NCBI GenBank assembly: GCA_030272585.1
Contig: BSYQ01000014.1
Location: 2,356,001 to 2,420,000, forward strand
Origin: Bryopsis sp. KO-2023
Taxonomy: Eukaryota; Chlorophyta; Ulvophyceae; Bryopsidales; Bryopsidaceae
Length of the DNA stretch: 64,000 bases
Direction of reading: 5' to 3'
This document shows, piece after piece, positions 35,647 to 46,000 of the stretch. The translations under genes were made by a program, and so were the position numbers. Each line of letters begins with the position of its first letter. Position 1 is the stretch's first letter. A model generated the notes under the pieces. It saw only the letters and a list, made by a program, of their open reading frames with translations. It did no database searches and was not told the DNA's origin.

Positions 35647-37968
35647 GTGCTAGAAACAGTGACAGTGTTTTGGCCAACTTGTGGCTGCCCTGCAGTTGAT
35701 GTTCCATCCCACAGTTCAGCACAGACAGGTGTGCCCAACCCGGTCCGGAGCAGCAAGTGGGTGGATGCCCTTTTTGTACATGATGCTGAGGGAAAAATGG
35801 AGGTTTTTGTTGATGAGCTGGAGAAACCGATCGTGACCTGTAGGATCTGTTCAGCTCGGTTGGTGTTTAAAAAGGGTGGGCGGACCCCATTGGTGGGCCA
35901 TGCCAGAAAGCATGGCCTGGGCACGAGGGAACAAATGCGGTTTGCAGTTCAGATGGGGTTTCGGGAACAGCTTAATCAGATTCAGAATGGGGGGCACCGG
36001 ATGGCATCGTTTGGGACTCAAAGAACATTGCCTTTCGTGTCGAAATGGAGCAGCCAGAGCCGGGAGTACAAGAAATATCGGCATCAGGTCATGAAGTTCG
36101 TGGTCAGCACCGGAGCACCGTTCAGAGCAGTGGAGGATGTGCAGTTCAGGGCCATGTGCACCTCTCTGAATGCATCAGCACCGCCTCTGAGTGCAAAGAC
36201 AATCTCTCACCAGGTCGGGGTGGCAGCCGAGGCCCTCAGGAAACAGATCAGGGATGAAAACTTGGCCAGATTCAGACCCTGTTTTGTTGCAGACGGCTGG
36301 TCACAGAGCCCCAACCACTGGTTTGCCATGGGCGCCGTGTACATTCACAGAGATACTGATCAGGATCTGTTTCAACTGAAGCGGATCAGTTTGGGTACCT
36401 GGGATCTGAAGGGGAACTGTGACGCTGATGATATAAGGAAAAAAATGGATCAGATTCGGATTGAGTATAACCTTACCGGGTACAGGGCCAGTATAGTAAC
36501 TGATCATGAGGCCAGGATGGGAGCTGCGTGTGAGCGGGCGGAACTGTATGACTGGCACGGATGCGGAACCCACAGAATCAACCTCGGGGTCAGAAAAGCT
36601 CTCAAAAACATATCTGCTCCGTTGGATGACCTGATCAGTACGGTACACCGGCTCTGTGTGCATATCATGGGCTCCGCAACACAATGGGAAACATTCAAGG
36701 CTATTCAGTTGGCGCGGTTGGACAGGGAGCAGGCTGAGCAGGATATTCTCGAGATCACACGTGCAACAGAAGCTGAGATGAGAAGTGAAGCCAGCCACAA
36801 TGTGAGCAGTGAGGGTCAGAATGAGGGTGTCACTACAGCTCAGGGGCAGGGTCAGAACCCGGGTGGCAGTCAGAATCAGGGGCAGGCTGCAAGTATGGAT
36901 CAGAATCCGGTTCAGGAGGACGAGGATGCCCCCCCCATATACTCATCTGATGAAGACACATGTCCTGATGATGGAGACGATGTGGAAGAAGAAGAAGACT
37001 GTCCAGGTCCGGTCAGGAAATCGCAGCGGGTTCTGAGACTGACCCTGCCTGTTGAAACCAGGTGGAACAGCACGTGGTACATGATCCATCGGTTCCTGAT
37101 CCTGAAGGAGGACGTGCAGGAATTGTCACAAACATTACCGGATCAGTATCAGGTGACGGAAGAACAATGGGAACAGCTCAGGGTGCTGCATTCGATTCTG
37201 AGGCCATACAAGGAGGCAACCAAACGGATGGAGGCGGAAAAAACTGTGACGTGCTCGCTGGTTCTGATGGTCATGGCCAGGATCAGTCAACACATCGATG
37301 AAATGCGCATTGATGATCTGGAACTAGACTTGTTCAGAATCAGTATCAGATCCTGTATGGACGAACAGTTTGACGATCCCAATTGGCTCCGTGCCGTGGG
37401 CTGTATGCAACAGCTGGATCCGTCACGATTGCGATTGGATGATCCTGTTATCACCCAGTATCTGTGGGGATCAGATGGGTTCCAGTATTTAAAATCAGAG
37501 TGGTCTCGGAGCGATTTGTGGATTGCTGATGTGTTCAAGGAGTGTGAGAAACTGGTTCAAGATATCAAAGGAAGACATGGGCAAGAGGGTGGATCAGGGG
37601 GTTGTGGAAGTGACGAGGGCTCCAACAAGAAAGGGGCGAGACCCAAGTATGATTGGCTCACATCTGTGGATCCTGCTGCTGACCAGTACGGTACTGTAAC
37701 GGATGAGTGGCACCGGTACTGTGGGATGAGGGCAACCCCCTTGACAAGCGTTCCAGGTTCAGGTCTGGAATGGTGGAGAATAAATCAGGCTCTGTATCCG
37801 AATGTTGCAGTTCTGGCAGCAGAATATTTGTGCGTACCTGCCTCCAGTGCCTCGGTGGAACGGATGTTCAGTGTCAACGGCCATCAACTCAATAAACGCC
37901 GACGACTGATTGAACACAGTAAGGTACGGGATCTGACCATGCTGCGGGATAATCTGGATTTGATTTAG
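35647..37968 (+). CDS. hAT transposase with BED zinc finger (open frame 773 codons)
   Basis: The frame contains a BED-type finger (TCRICSARLVFKKGG then HARKH, about residues 58-85). The RNase H-like hAT catalytic core follows: the ADGWSQSPNHW strand, then VTDHEARMGAACER with DWHGCGTHRINL (CxxH motif), and, after an acidic linker of about 100 residues (EEEEDCP), VETRWNSTWYM. The C-terminal hAT dimerisation region has YLCVPASSASVERMFSVNG with the catalytic Glu, then a basic NKRRRLIEHSKV stretch. The catalytic Asp, Asp and Glu all appear present and no stop interrupts the frame, so the enzyme may be active. The frame opens at a GTG; the first in-frame ATG is at about 35797, just before the finger. 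A 5' exon is likely (perhaps starting at the ATG at 35353, basic MRGNRKKQQP), but I could not fix its splice. Confidence 0.94.
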   Translation: MLETVTVFWPTCGCPAVDVPSHSSAQTGVPNPVRSSKWVDALFVHDAEGKMEVFVDELEKPIVTCRICSARLVFKKGGRTPLVGHARKHGLGTREQMRFAVQMGFREQLNQIQNGGHRMASFGTQRTLPFVSKWSSQSREYKKYRHQVMKFVVSTGAPFRAVEDVQFRAMCTSLNASAPPLSAKTISHQVGVAAEALRKQIRDENLARFRPCFVADGWSQSPNHWFAMGAVYIHRDTDQDLFQLKRISLGTWDLKGNCDADDIRKKMDQIRIEYNLTGYRASIVTDHEARMGAACERAELYDWHGCGTHRINLGVRKALKNISAPLDDLISTVHRLCVHIMGSATQWETFKAIQLARLDREQAEQDILEITRATEAEMRSEASHNVSSEGQNEGVTTAQGQGQNPGGSQNQGQAASMDQNPVQEDEDAPPIYSSDEDTCPDDGDDVEEEEDCPGPVRKSQRVLRLTLPVETRWNSTWYMIHRFLILKEDVQELSQTLPDQYQVTEEQWEQLRVLHSILRPYKEATKRMEAEKTVTCSLVLMVMARISQHIDEMRIDDLELDLFRISIRSCMDEQFDDPNWLRAVGCMQQLDPSRLRLDDPVITQYLWGSDGFQYLKSEWSRSDLWIADVFKECEKLVQDIKGRHGQEGGSGGCGSDEGSNKKGARPKYDWLTSVDPAADQYGTVTDEWHRYCGMRATPLTSVPGSGLEWWRINQALYPNVAVLAAEYLCVPASSASVERMFSVNGHQLNKRRRLIEHSKVRDLTMLRDNLDLI

Positions 37969-38027
37969 TTTCATTTGCTCTCTGCATCTGGTGCACCTTA
38001 TGTTACCGTTTTTTTTGTTTGGTGGTT

Positions 38028-38401
38028 TTGGTTTTCAAGAAGGGTCTGGTTCAGAGCTGCCTCTGATCAGAGGGATTCGTTTGTTTGTTTTGGTTTTCAA
38101 GAAGGGTCTGGTTCAGAGCTGCCTCTGATCAGAGGGATTCGTTTGTTTGTTTTGGTTTTCAAGAAGGGTCTGGTTCAGAGCTGCCTCTGATCAGAGGGAT
38201 TCGTTTGTTTGTTTTGGTTTTCAAGAAGGGTCTGGTTCAGAGCTGCCTCTGATCAGAGGGATTGGTGTGGTTGTTTTGGTTTTCAAGAAGGGTCTGGTTC
38301 AGAGCTGCCTCTGATCAGAGGGATTGGTGTGGTTGTTTTGGTTTTCAAGAAGGGTCTGGTTCAGAGCTGCCTCTGATCAGAGGGATTCGTTTGTTTGTTT
38401 T
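38028..38401. repeat. Tandem array, 62-bp unit, 6 copies
   Basis: The word gggtctggttcagagctgc starts at 38042, 38104, 38166, 38228, 38290 and 38352, a strict 62-base period. Copies are nearly identical (variation in the gattcgtttg / gattggtgtg segment). It lies just downstream of the transposase stop, inside the hAT element. Each unit contains the near-palindrome ctctgatcagag. Confidence 0.95.
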
Positions 38402-38566
38402 CGGTTTTTGTTATGTTGTGTAACAGATGATAACATGAACCAGTGTTAAACTCTCAAGACACAAACTTGCTTTCAAACTCTGTTTAAAAGATCTCCAGCC
38501 CCGGTTTATAACCCACAAACCAAAACCTGATCAGATCCCAATCTGAATCAGTCTATATAAAAAAAA

Positions 38567-38940
38567 AACCTGATCAGCATCACTCTGAATCAGGAAAAAA
38601 AAATCATTGTTCACCCCCCCTCCCAAAGACAAAGGAACCAAAAAAACCTGATCAGCATCACTCTGAATCAGGAAAAAAAAATCATTGTTCACCCCCCCTC
38701 CCAAAGACAAAGGAACCAAAAAAACCTGATCAGCATCACTCTGAATCAGGAAAAAAAAATCATTGTTCACCCCCCCTCCCAAAGACAAAGGAACCAAAAA
38801 AACCTGATCAGCATCACTCTGAACCAGGAAAAAACAACCATTGTTCACCCCCCCCCCCCAAAGACAAAGGAACCAAAGGAACCTGATCAGCATCACTCTG
38901 AACCAGGAAAAAACAACCATTGTTCACCCCCCTTCCCAAA
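38567..38940. repeat. Tandem array, about 78-bp unit, 5 copies
   Basis: cctgatcagcatcac starts at 38569, 38647, 38725, 38803 and 38882, a period of 78-79 bases. The array lies between the two convergent hAT genes, next to the 3' end of the accessory gene. The 129-codon minus-strand frame over it only reflects that the unit is a multiple of three. Confidence 0.95.
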
Positions 38941-38995
38941 CAAAAAAACTCAAACCATTCCCAGAAACCCTCACGACCGAGTGAAGTGTGCTGAA

Positions 38996-40995
38996 TCACC
39001 AGGCACTGCGCCCACTCTCATAACGCTCCAGTCGCTCCTGCCTATCCTGCTCCCACCTGTCCTGCTCCCGCCTGTCCTGCTCCTGCCTGTCCTGCTCCTG
39101 CTCAGCCTGCAGAGTCGGCTCCCGTCGCTGCTGGTGGTCTGATACCTCCACATGCTCCTCCACATGTTCTCCCACACTTCTGACTCTGATAACGCAAGAT
39201 ATATTTTGTGCATGTTTGGCAAACGGGATCAGCTCCTGATTATCAGTTTCCCTGTATACCATATCTGGTCCGATCGCGATTCTGTGAAATTTCAATGCTT
39301 CTTTTAGCCTGTGCAGGATCCAGGAGTTTTCTACCGCAACGTTTTGCAGGAACTGGCATAAGTGCGTCATCGACATGAAACTGATCGGAAACTGGAGCTG
39401 GTAGTCTGGTGTGAAACTATAAAACGTCCCTGCATTCATCAACCGCCTCTGTTCTTCAAACCTATCCCTTTCAGTGGGTGTACTGATCCTGGTCGGCATC
39501 GGTGAATCCCGTCTCTGCAAATTTCCAAGGTCGTCCAGTTTACAACGCAATCCATCAAAATCACGGGGCCAAGGTGTTGCACCATAGGCTCGCAGGAGTT
39601 CCTCCCGGGTCTGGTTCTGCCTCATGTTCGGGGGTGGCCCCCTCCCACCGGGTCTGCTCTGGTTCTGCCTCATGTTCGGGGGTGGCCCCCTCCCACCGGG
39701 TCTGATCTGGTTCTGCATCATGTTCGGGGGTGGCCCCCTCCCAGTGGTCCTGAGGACCCTGCCCCTGCCCGGGCCCACACCCATGCCTCCACCAAACGCC
39801 CAGGCTGATCCTGATGGCAATCCACTTCCAGATGGCAGACCACTTCCAGATGGCAATCCACTTCCAGATGGCAGACCACTTCCAGATGGCAGACCACTTC
39901 CAGATCGCCACTCACCTGGTCCAGCTCCGGTTCTGGGACGTTGCCGGGGTGGCTCCACCTCCCCATCCTCGTATTCTGAATCTGATTCTGGTCCAGGACC
40001 AGGTCCGAATTCACCAATGAACTGGACTTCCTCCTCCTGATCGTGTTCCATTTCACCCCACCTGTCCTGGGGTTCCACCTGCACACACACCATGTTGCGG
40101 GTCAGGAATCTATTTTGAGACTGATACACTGTGGACTTTGTTACCGAAAGTTTGAAATAATATGCACTCTGGAAATACTGATGGTCATGTTGGTTTAATT
40201 CATTGGTATCATTGATTGGACAAACCTTGATTTCTGGTCCAGCAGACCTCGACCATGCTGATGCAGTTCCAGGTGGGAGTGTTCCAGGTGGGAGTGTTCC
40301 AGGTGCTGAAACTGGTGCAGGTGCTGAAACTGGTGCAGGTGCTGAAACTGGTTCAGGTGCTGGTAGGGCGAGGACGAAGTCACCGCTGATTTCAGTGTTC
40401 ATCAGGACCATCATTCGAAGTTCATCTCGCAACTGATCAAGACTCTGGTGCAGATCCATGGCTTTAAGCAGAACTGCACCACACAACACTCACAAGTTCA
40501 GAGCATGTGAGAAACATGATTGAAATGAAGAACACACACATAGATTCCTGACCTGTTTTCACTCCTATTGCCAGATGCTGATCTGAGTACAGTAGGGTAA
40601 TGTTTTCCTCCTGGATTCCGGGTGGGCAGCTCTGCAGTTTCCCCAACAAGTGGTCTATCAATCTGAAACTGAACGGGTCGTCTTCTCGGGCCTGATCCCA
40701 GTAGGGCTGTCCCAGAACCGAAGCAATATTCAGAAAGGTACCCTGCAAGGCCGTCGAAACCCCTCACGTCCGACCTTCGAACCGCAACAGCAACAACAAC
40801 AGCAAAAGCAAAAGCAAAAGCAAAAGCAACACCGACCCCTACCTTTTCCAAACCGAAATACCGACGCAGAGTCCGAGCGGCGAAAAAGAGTCTGTCCCTC
40901 TGCAAAACCGTATCTGAAGCGAATGCCCTGGGTATTTCGCCCCCGATCTGATTCAGGCTGCGGGCGTAGGCCAGGGAAGGAAGGGGGGCTACCAT
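38996..40995 (-). CDS. Second hAT-borne gene, 606-residue protein of unknown function
   Basis: Exons 40995-40843, 40742-40553 and 40473-38996 join in frame (GT-AG). The N-terminal part (about residues 1-150) looks helical and globular (LLFFAARTL-like helices; FRLIDHLLGKLQSCPPG; LHQSLDQLRDELRMMV). It is followed by Pro/Ala repeats (VSAPAP, LPPGT), an acidic patch (ESDSEYEDGE), LPSGSG repeats (18-bp unit, 39808-39912) and three 16-residue RPGGRGPPPNMRQNQ repeats (48-bp unit, 39623-39770). A second globular region follows (FYSFTPDYQLQFPISFM; HRLKEALKFHRIAIGPDMVY), and the tail is Glu/Gln/Arg/Asp-rich (QEQDRQEQDRR). No known domain is recognised. It converges on the transposase gene within the same element, so it is transposon cargo or a helper protein. 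The long open frame, despite simple repeats, implies selection. Confidence 0.75.
39623..39912. repeat. In-frame coding minisatellites (48-bp x3 and 18-bp x5-6)
   Basis: catgttcgggggtggcccc recurs at 39623, 39671 and 39719 (48-base period, 16 codons). The 18-base unit cacttccagatggcagac recurs through 39808-39912 (6 codons, LPSGSG). Both keep the minus-strand frame of the accessory gene. A third in-frame repeat (gctgaaactggtgcaggt) lies at about 40308-40360. Confidence 0.9.
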
Positions 40996-41667
40996 AGCGG
41001 AACTGAACGGGAAATGACGGAACGCAGAGCCTCGAGAAACTGATAACTGGTCGGTGCAGGAACTGATGACGGAACGGAGATCCGCTAGAAACTGAAAACG
41101 GCTCGATGCAGGAACTGATGACTTTCTCGTAGAGCAGCGACAAACTGAACACAACGGCAAGTATGAAAGGCCACAAAAACGAAACGAGCCTGTGCGCAAA
41201 CCTCCCAGGGCTGTCGATATATTCGGAGCAGTTCCGTACAGTACGTAATAACTCAGTCATCGATGTGGCCCATAACACGATGGTCGGAGTCCAGGTCGGC
41301 ATCAGATCTGCGTCGCCGATTTCATCGGAAACACCGACTTTACGCCTTTCCTACCGATCATGATCGGACGTCGCCGACTATTGCTCCGATCAAAATATGG
41401 CGCCGACTTTTTGGTCGGCCGACTATGCCGATCCCAGCTTCGAAACCAGATCGGATCGGTGTCGGGATCGGATCTGCCGACCTTTATTCGGGTCGGGCGC
41501 CGATCCCGACTAGTCGGTCCGATTTTGACACCGACTTCCGATTATCGGCCCGACTTTTGAAGATTTCAGAGTATCGGAACAGGACCGACTTTTTTCAACT
41601 TTCCGAGAATAATGGATTCGTGAAAACCGGAATCCGATCCGATCCCGTACAGGTCTGTTTATGTGCG

Positions 41668-41698
41668 GCCGATATTTGCCGACTGTATCCCTAGTATG
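41668..41698. repeat. Right terminal inverted repeat of the hAT element
   Basis: Ends ...ATCCCTAGTATG, the inverse of the left end in 11 of the outer 12 positions. Confidence 0.8.
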
Positions 41699-41706
41699 GT
41701 CTTTAT
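41699..41706. repeat. Right 8-bp target-site duplication of the hAT element
   Basis: gtctttat, identical to 34943-34950. Confidence 0.92.
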
Positions 41707-42309
41707 TCAAAATAAGGTTGTTGCTGATCAAACTTTGATTCGAGAGGAAATAGGAGTGGAGTCAGAATAGTAAGAGAAGGTGCTGCCCTTCTCTTAGGAG
41801 GTTTTTCTCCACTCAGAGGAGCCGACCTCTCCTCTGAGTGTCCCCTTTCGTTTTTGGTGTTTGCGTTTTGTGTTCCTCTCTTCTCCAGTTCAGTTTCCAG
41901 AGTCCCCTTAGGCCATGGTCTCTTAGCGACTATCCTCCCGGGGACTCCACTTTCTGTCTCACTCTCGGGAGCAAGGCCCTCTTAGCGGGTGTCTCCGTCG
42001 ACTTTGACTCGTGTTGCGTTCAGATGCCTGGTCTTAGGCTTTTCGTTGTAATAGGGAATCGAGACTGTGACTCTCGGATGGTGATGATTGTTAGCGCGAC
42101 TGGTCTTAGCCGACTTCTTAGGTGACGATAGTTTCAGTGCGTCGCAGTTTAGATACCAAGTTTTTGGATAAGACATTCAACGTCGGCGTAGTCCGACTCA
42201 GTTGCCGTAGACAGACTCTGCGGTAATTCAGTGCGACTCTATCTTCAGTCGCTGAGCGAATGAAGAATTAGTAGTTGTGCCGAATGCGTTTTCGGAGCGT
42301 CACAACATT

Positions 42310-43072
42310 CCCCTCCTGTGGAAAGAGACTTCTGGTTCGTCTTCAGGGGAAGGCAAGTTTACGCCTGATCACTAACGGTGTAACTCGTTCCAAAAAACGC
42401 GAAACGAAGCACAGGGTAAAGTACTGGCGGCCTGAAAGCGTGTTTTCTGTCAAGGGGATCCAATCGGTCCTCTTTTTCTTGAGAGTATTCGGATCAGAGC
42501 GCGAAGGTAAAGAGCTTCTTTTTCCTCTATGTACCATAGACAGGGTCCTCTCAAAAGCGGGAAAGTTGTTTTTGTTTCGGAGGATATGGAAAATGATCTG
42601 TGGACGCGAAAAGGCTGTTACGAATATACATATGTACCTGCAAGACGTCGTCCCAGACCTTTTTAGAAATAATTCCTGTTTATCCAACCCGAGAGTTACA
42701 CATTTTGAATTCTTTCTTCGCGTTGCCTTTTATTTTAAGACAAAAAATCTACAGCCTGGGAAAAGAGCAAAAAATGAACAGAAAGCAACATGAGCAAATT
42801 GAAAATTTGAATTTTTCGAACATGGGGTAGGGGGGACCTTAAACTTTACCATGAAATATTCCTCGGCTTGTGGGAAATTTTCACAAAGCTCTGTAAGTAC
42901 CCATGATCTGTGCGGTCCACCGGATTTTCAGAAGACAAAAAATCCGGTGCTGTCCTGTGCTGTGTAGTCACTCAAAACACGGATCGAACATTTTTTTTGT
43001 CCCTTTCTCTGTTTCTGACATGCAGGATTCCTTCTTTGTGTTTTCTTGAAGAATTCCCAGAGAGCAGCAAGA
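42310..43072. other. Spacer between the solo LTR and the Pmp-repeat gene
   Basis: Promoter and 5' leader side of the Pmp-repeat gene. A frame at 42275-42793 crosses the LTR border and has no recognisable protein content. No gene supported. Confidence 0.5.
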
Positions 43073-46000
43073 ATGGGGCCAGATCGCCCCTGGTTTCCTT
43101 CAACAGCTTTTCGAAGAAGACATCTTTCTGCAAACAACTCCCTAAATTCTTTAGCCGCCCTCCTCATTGCGTTTTTCCTGTTGTTTCAAAAATGCCAATC
43201 TCAAACCCTGGAAGTTCCGGGGCGGCCCACCGGTAGAGAGTACTGCGAATTCGACATTGAGGTTTTGGAGGATGGGGAAAACGTCCAGGTGGATTACGAA
43301 TGCTGGGGGAGTGTTTTCGTGCAATTCAACGAAACCGTGGCTTTGGGGGACCTCAAGGAAACTGAGCTCTATCCTGGATTGAAAGTCTTCGCAGCATTGG
43401 CCGATGGAATGGCAATCGTGCAAGTTTCGCAGGCTGAGAATTTGTACGTAGTCAACTCGACCATCTCCGGGTTTCAGAAAGGGATTTCTGCCCCGATTGT
43501 GGTGGAATCGGGAAGCACAGTTTGGATCGATGAGTCGGAAGTTAGCGGGAATGCTGGCGAAATCACGGGGGGTCTGATGTGCACGGAAGGCAGCGCTGTG
43601 AAAATGGATAAAGTCCGGTTTGAACGGAACGAGGGTGGGAAATCGGGGGCTGTGTATGCCAACGGGGAGAAGAGTTTCGTGTTGATGACCAATGCGACGT
43701 TTCTTCAGAATGTGGGCAGAGTGATGGCAGCTGATTTGCACTTGGAAAACGGAGCCAGGGCTTTCGGGGATGACACCAAATTCTGTAATTTGGAAAGAGG
43801 CCTCCATCAAAACGAGCTGATTGAGTTTCGGAAGGGGTATTTCTCGAACGATTTTAGGTCGGGTGGAGAGAATATGGAGTCAGGGCTGGAAGTGAACGAA
43901 GCTCAGTCAGGGTCTATATACGTTTCGGAGGGGTGCGAGCTGGGATTACATAATGCTGAGATCAGTTGGTATGTCAGCTTATCAGGGACGATACATGGCG
44001 AAAAAGGGTCGAAAATCGAACTGAACGAGGTGAAAATCTTGGATAATTTTGGGTTCAAGGGGGCGGCGTTGTACGCTGACGGGGCCAAAGTGAAACTGAC
44101 GAATTGCGATATCAACAGAAATCTAGGGAAAATCGGAGGGGGAGTCACAGCACTGGGGGACACTGAACTGACCGTTTTCAACTCCACGTTCATGGGAAAT
44201 CATGGCACTCTGGGGGGAGCCATCTATATGGGCCATTCCTTGCACGAGAAGTGTTTAGTTTCGACGCCGGAGGGTTCGTTTTCGATAGAGAATACGACTT
44301 TCGCTGATAATGTGGCCCAGGTCGATGGTGGTGGAATTTTCGCCATGTGTCATGATGTCAAAGTGGTGAATTCGACGTTCCATTCATGTAAGGCTTCTAA
44401 AAATGGAGGTGCCATTTACATGGAGTCCTTGGCCAGTGGAAAAATCACAGACAATACGTTTTATGGATGTTCCGGTCACATGGGGGGAGGGGTTTATGCC
44501 GAGCGGGTGGAAAAGGTGGACCTGAGAAATTCTGTGCTGGAGGAGAATTCAGCTTCGGAAGGGGGTGGTGTGTGTGGAGTTGACAGCAAGAGGGTGGATG
44601 TGACGCTGGCCACTTTTCAGGGGAACTCAGCGGACAGCTATGGGGGAGGGCTCTCTTTGAACTCGTGAGTTGGCCCCCCCCCCAAAAAAAAGCAATAGGA
44701 AATAAACCTTGTGTTTTTTTGCAGCAATAGGAATATATCTTTTTTATTTTTTTTTAATTCCGTTTCAAGATATTGAAACGGTCCAGGATCGAAATAGGCT
44801 GGTGATAAGATGTTGATTTTCTACCGAACTTATCTTGTTTGTTTCTGGAATTTAGACATGAGGAGTCGAAAAATTTTGAAACATATTTCACCATATTCTC
44901 CCCAGAGCTTTTTAACCCTGGCAGGTTTTTTATGTTTGAATTACCCAAGGTGCCTTGGTATAATTTCGCAATTGTTTATTTATTTATTTATTTTTGGTGA
45001 AACAATACAGATGTGCCTCGTTGGTCTCCTTGAATGCCACCGCTGTGAATAACACGGCTAAACACAGTGGAGGGGGATTTGCTTTGACAGAAACTGCCAG
45101 AGTCGATTTGACAGGGGCAATTTTCGAAGCCAACCATGCTGACAAGGACGGGGGAGGGGTGTTTGGAAAACATGTTCACTTTTTGATTGCCGAAGCCACC
45201 CATATCAAGGAAAATGAGGCGCGCAATGGAGCCGGACTTTTTGTGCACAACAATGCCACGATTTCGAATTCCACCAGTCACTTGGTGAGTATAAAATATG
45301 TGTGGTGTTCTTTGGGCAATTTTTTTTTTCGGAATACATCCAATCAAAATAGATCTCTCTTTGTGCGTCCCCCCCCAAAAAAAAATAACAAAAATAAAGG
45401 AAATTCAATTCAAGGAAAGACAAAGTCTAGGAAATATGATTGTTGGGCTTGAACCAAGTCTTGTTTGTGAAGCTTCATTATGATTTTTCTCTTCTTTATT
45501 TGAATCGATATCTGTTCTTCTTCTGGAGTATGGTGGATTTGGCAGAGAATATTCTTGCTTCCCCCCCCCCCCCGCTTTTAATTTTAATTTTTAATTTTTT
45601 TGGCCTTTGATTGGATGTGTTCTCCACATTTTTTTTTGGTTTTCCAATGATTTGAAGCTCTCTATCTTTTTTTTTGGATTTTTTCCCAAATCTGTCCAGG
45701 AGAGGCTCATGACCAATTTGGTGGCCGATGAATATCCGATCGAAAACTCATCAGGCAATTTATTGGAGGACAGTGCCAACATATATCTGTCGAACTCCAA
45801 ATTTCTTAACAACAATGCCACTGCCAGAGGTGGGGGTGCCTACATATACCATGCCGAAAAGGTCGAAACCTGGCAATGCGATTTCGAAGGAAACTATGGA
45901 GCTAAGTATGGAGGGGCTCTTTATCTCAAGTCCATCAGAAATGCAACGATTGAGAAAATCACTGGCAAGACGAACGAGGCTGGTTCAGCAGGGGGTTTCG

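Larger units (their letters stand above)
34951..41698. mobile_element. Complete hAT-superfamily DNA transposon, 6748 bp, two genes
   Basis: The element is bounded by an exact 8-base target duplication, gtctttat, at 34943-34950 and 41699-41706, the length diagnostic for hAT elements. Its ends start catactatggat at the left and, read inward from the right, catactagggat: 11 of the first 12 bases match and the subterminal GTCGGC is shared. Inside lie a BED-finger hAT transposase gene (+), a convergent accessory gene (-), and two tandem-repeat arrays between their 3' ends. Both termini (34957-35250 and 41290-41690) are packed with GTCGG/CCGAC words, probable transposase-binding sites. The preserved duplication and the intact transposase frame suggest recent, possibly autonomous transposition. 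Confidence 0.93.
34155..42309. mobile_element. Solo LTR of a Ty3/Gypsy-like retrotransposon (about 1.39 kb) split by a nested hAT element
   Basis: The LTR begins TGTGACGGAGC at 34160 and ends GGAGCGTCACA at 42304, a terminal inverted TGTGACG/CGTCACA pair of the kind typical of Ty3/Gypsy LTRs. The 5-base target duplication acatt lies at 34155-34159 and 42305-42309. Removing the hAT element and one of its 8-base duplications leaves a 1389-bp LTR (34160-34950 plus 41707-42304). A TATAAATA box at 34660-34667 is a plausible U3 promoter. No reverse transcriptase, integrase or second LTR is present, so this is a solo LTR formed by LTR-LTR recombination. Assignment to Ty3/Gypsy rests only on the terminal sequence and duplication length. 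Confidence 0.88.

Noticed and set aside
38531-38920. 129-codon minus-strand frame of repeated peptides
   Set aside because: It is produced by the 78-base tandem unit (a multiple of three) and has no content outside the array.
38028-38940. CRISPR-like repeat array
   Set aside because: Units are contiguous tandem repeats without unique spacers, in a eukaryotic transposon.
39502-40040. Plus-strand open frames with LPSGSG/PDGxPLPDG-like repeats
   Set aside because: They arise because the coding minisatellites of the minus-strand accessory gene are multiples of three; only the minus frame runs through all three exons.
40498-41199. 233-codon minus-strand frame with an Ala/Phe/Val run
   Set aside because: It is a shadow frame over introns and exons of the accessory hAT gene; the spliced frame (40995-40843 to 40742-40553) is consistent and this one is not.
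43151-43810. 219-codon minus-strand frame
   Set aside because: It is antisense to the first Pmp-repeat exon; the plus frame has signal peptide, repeats and spliced continuity.
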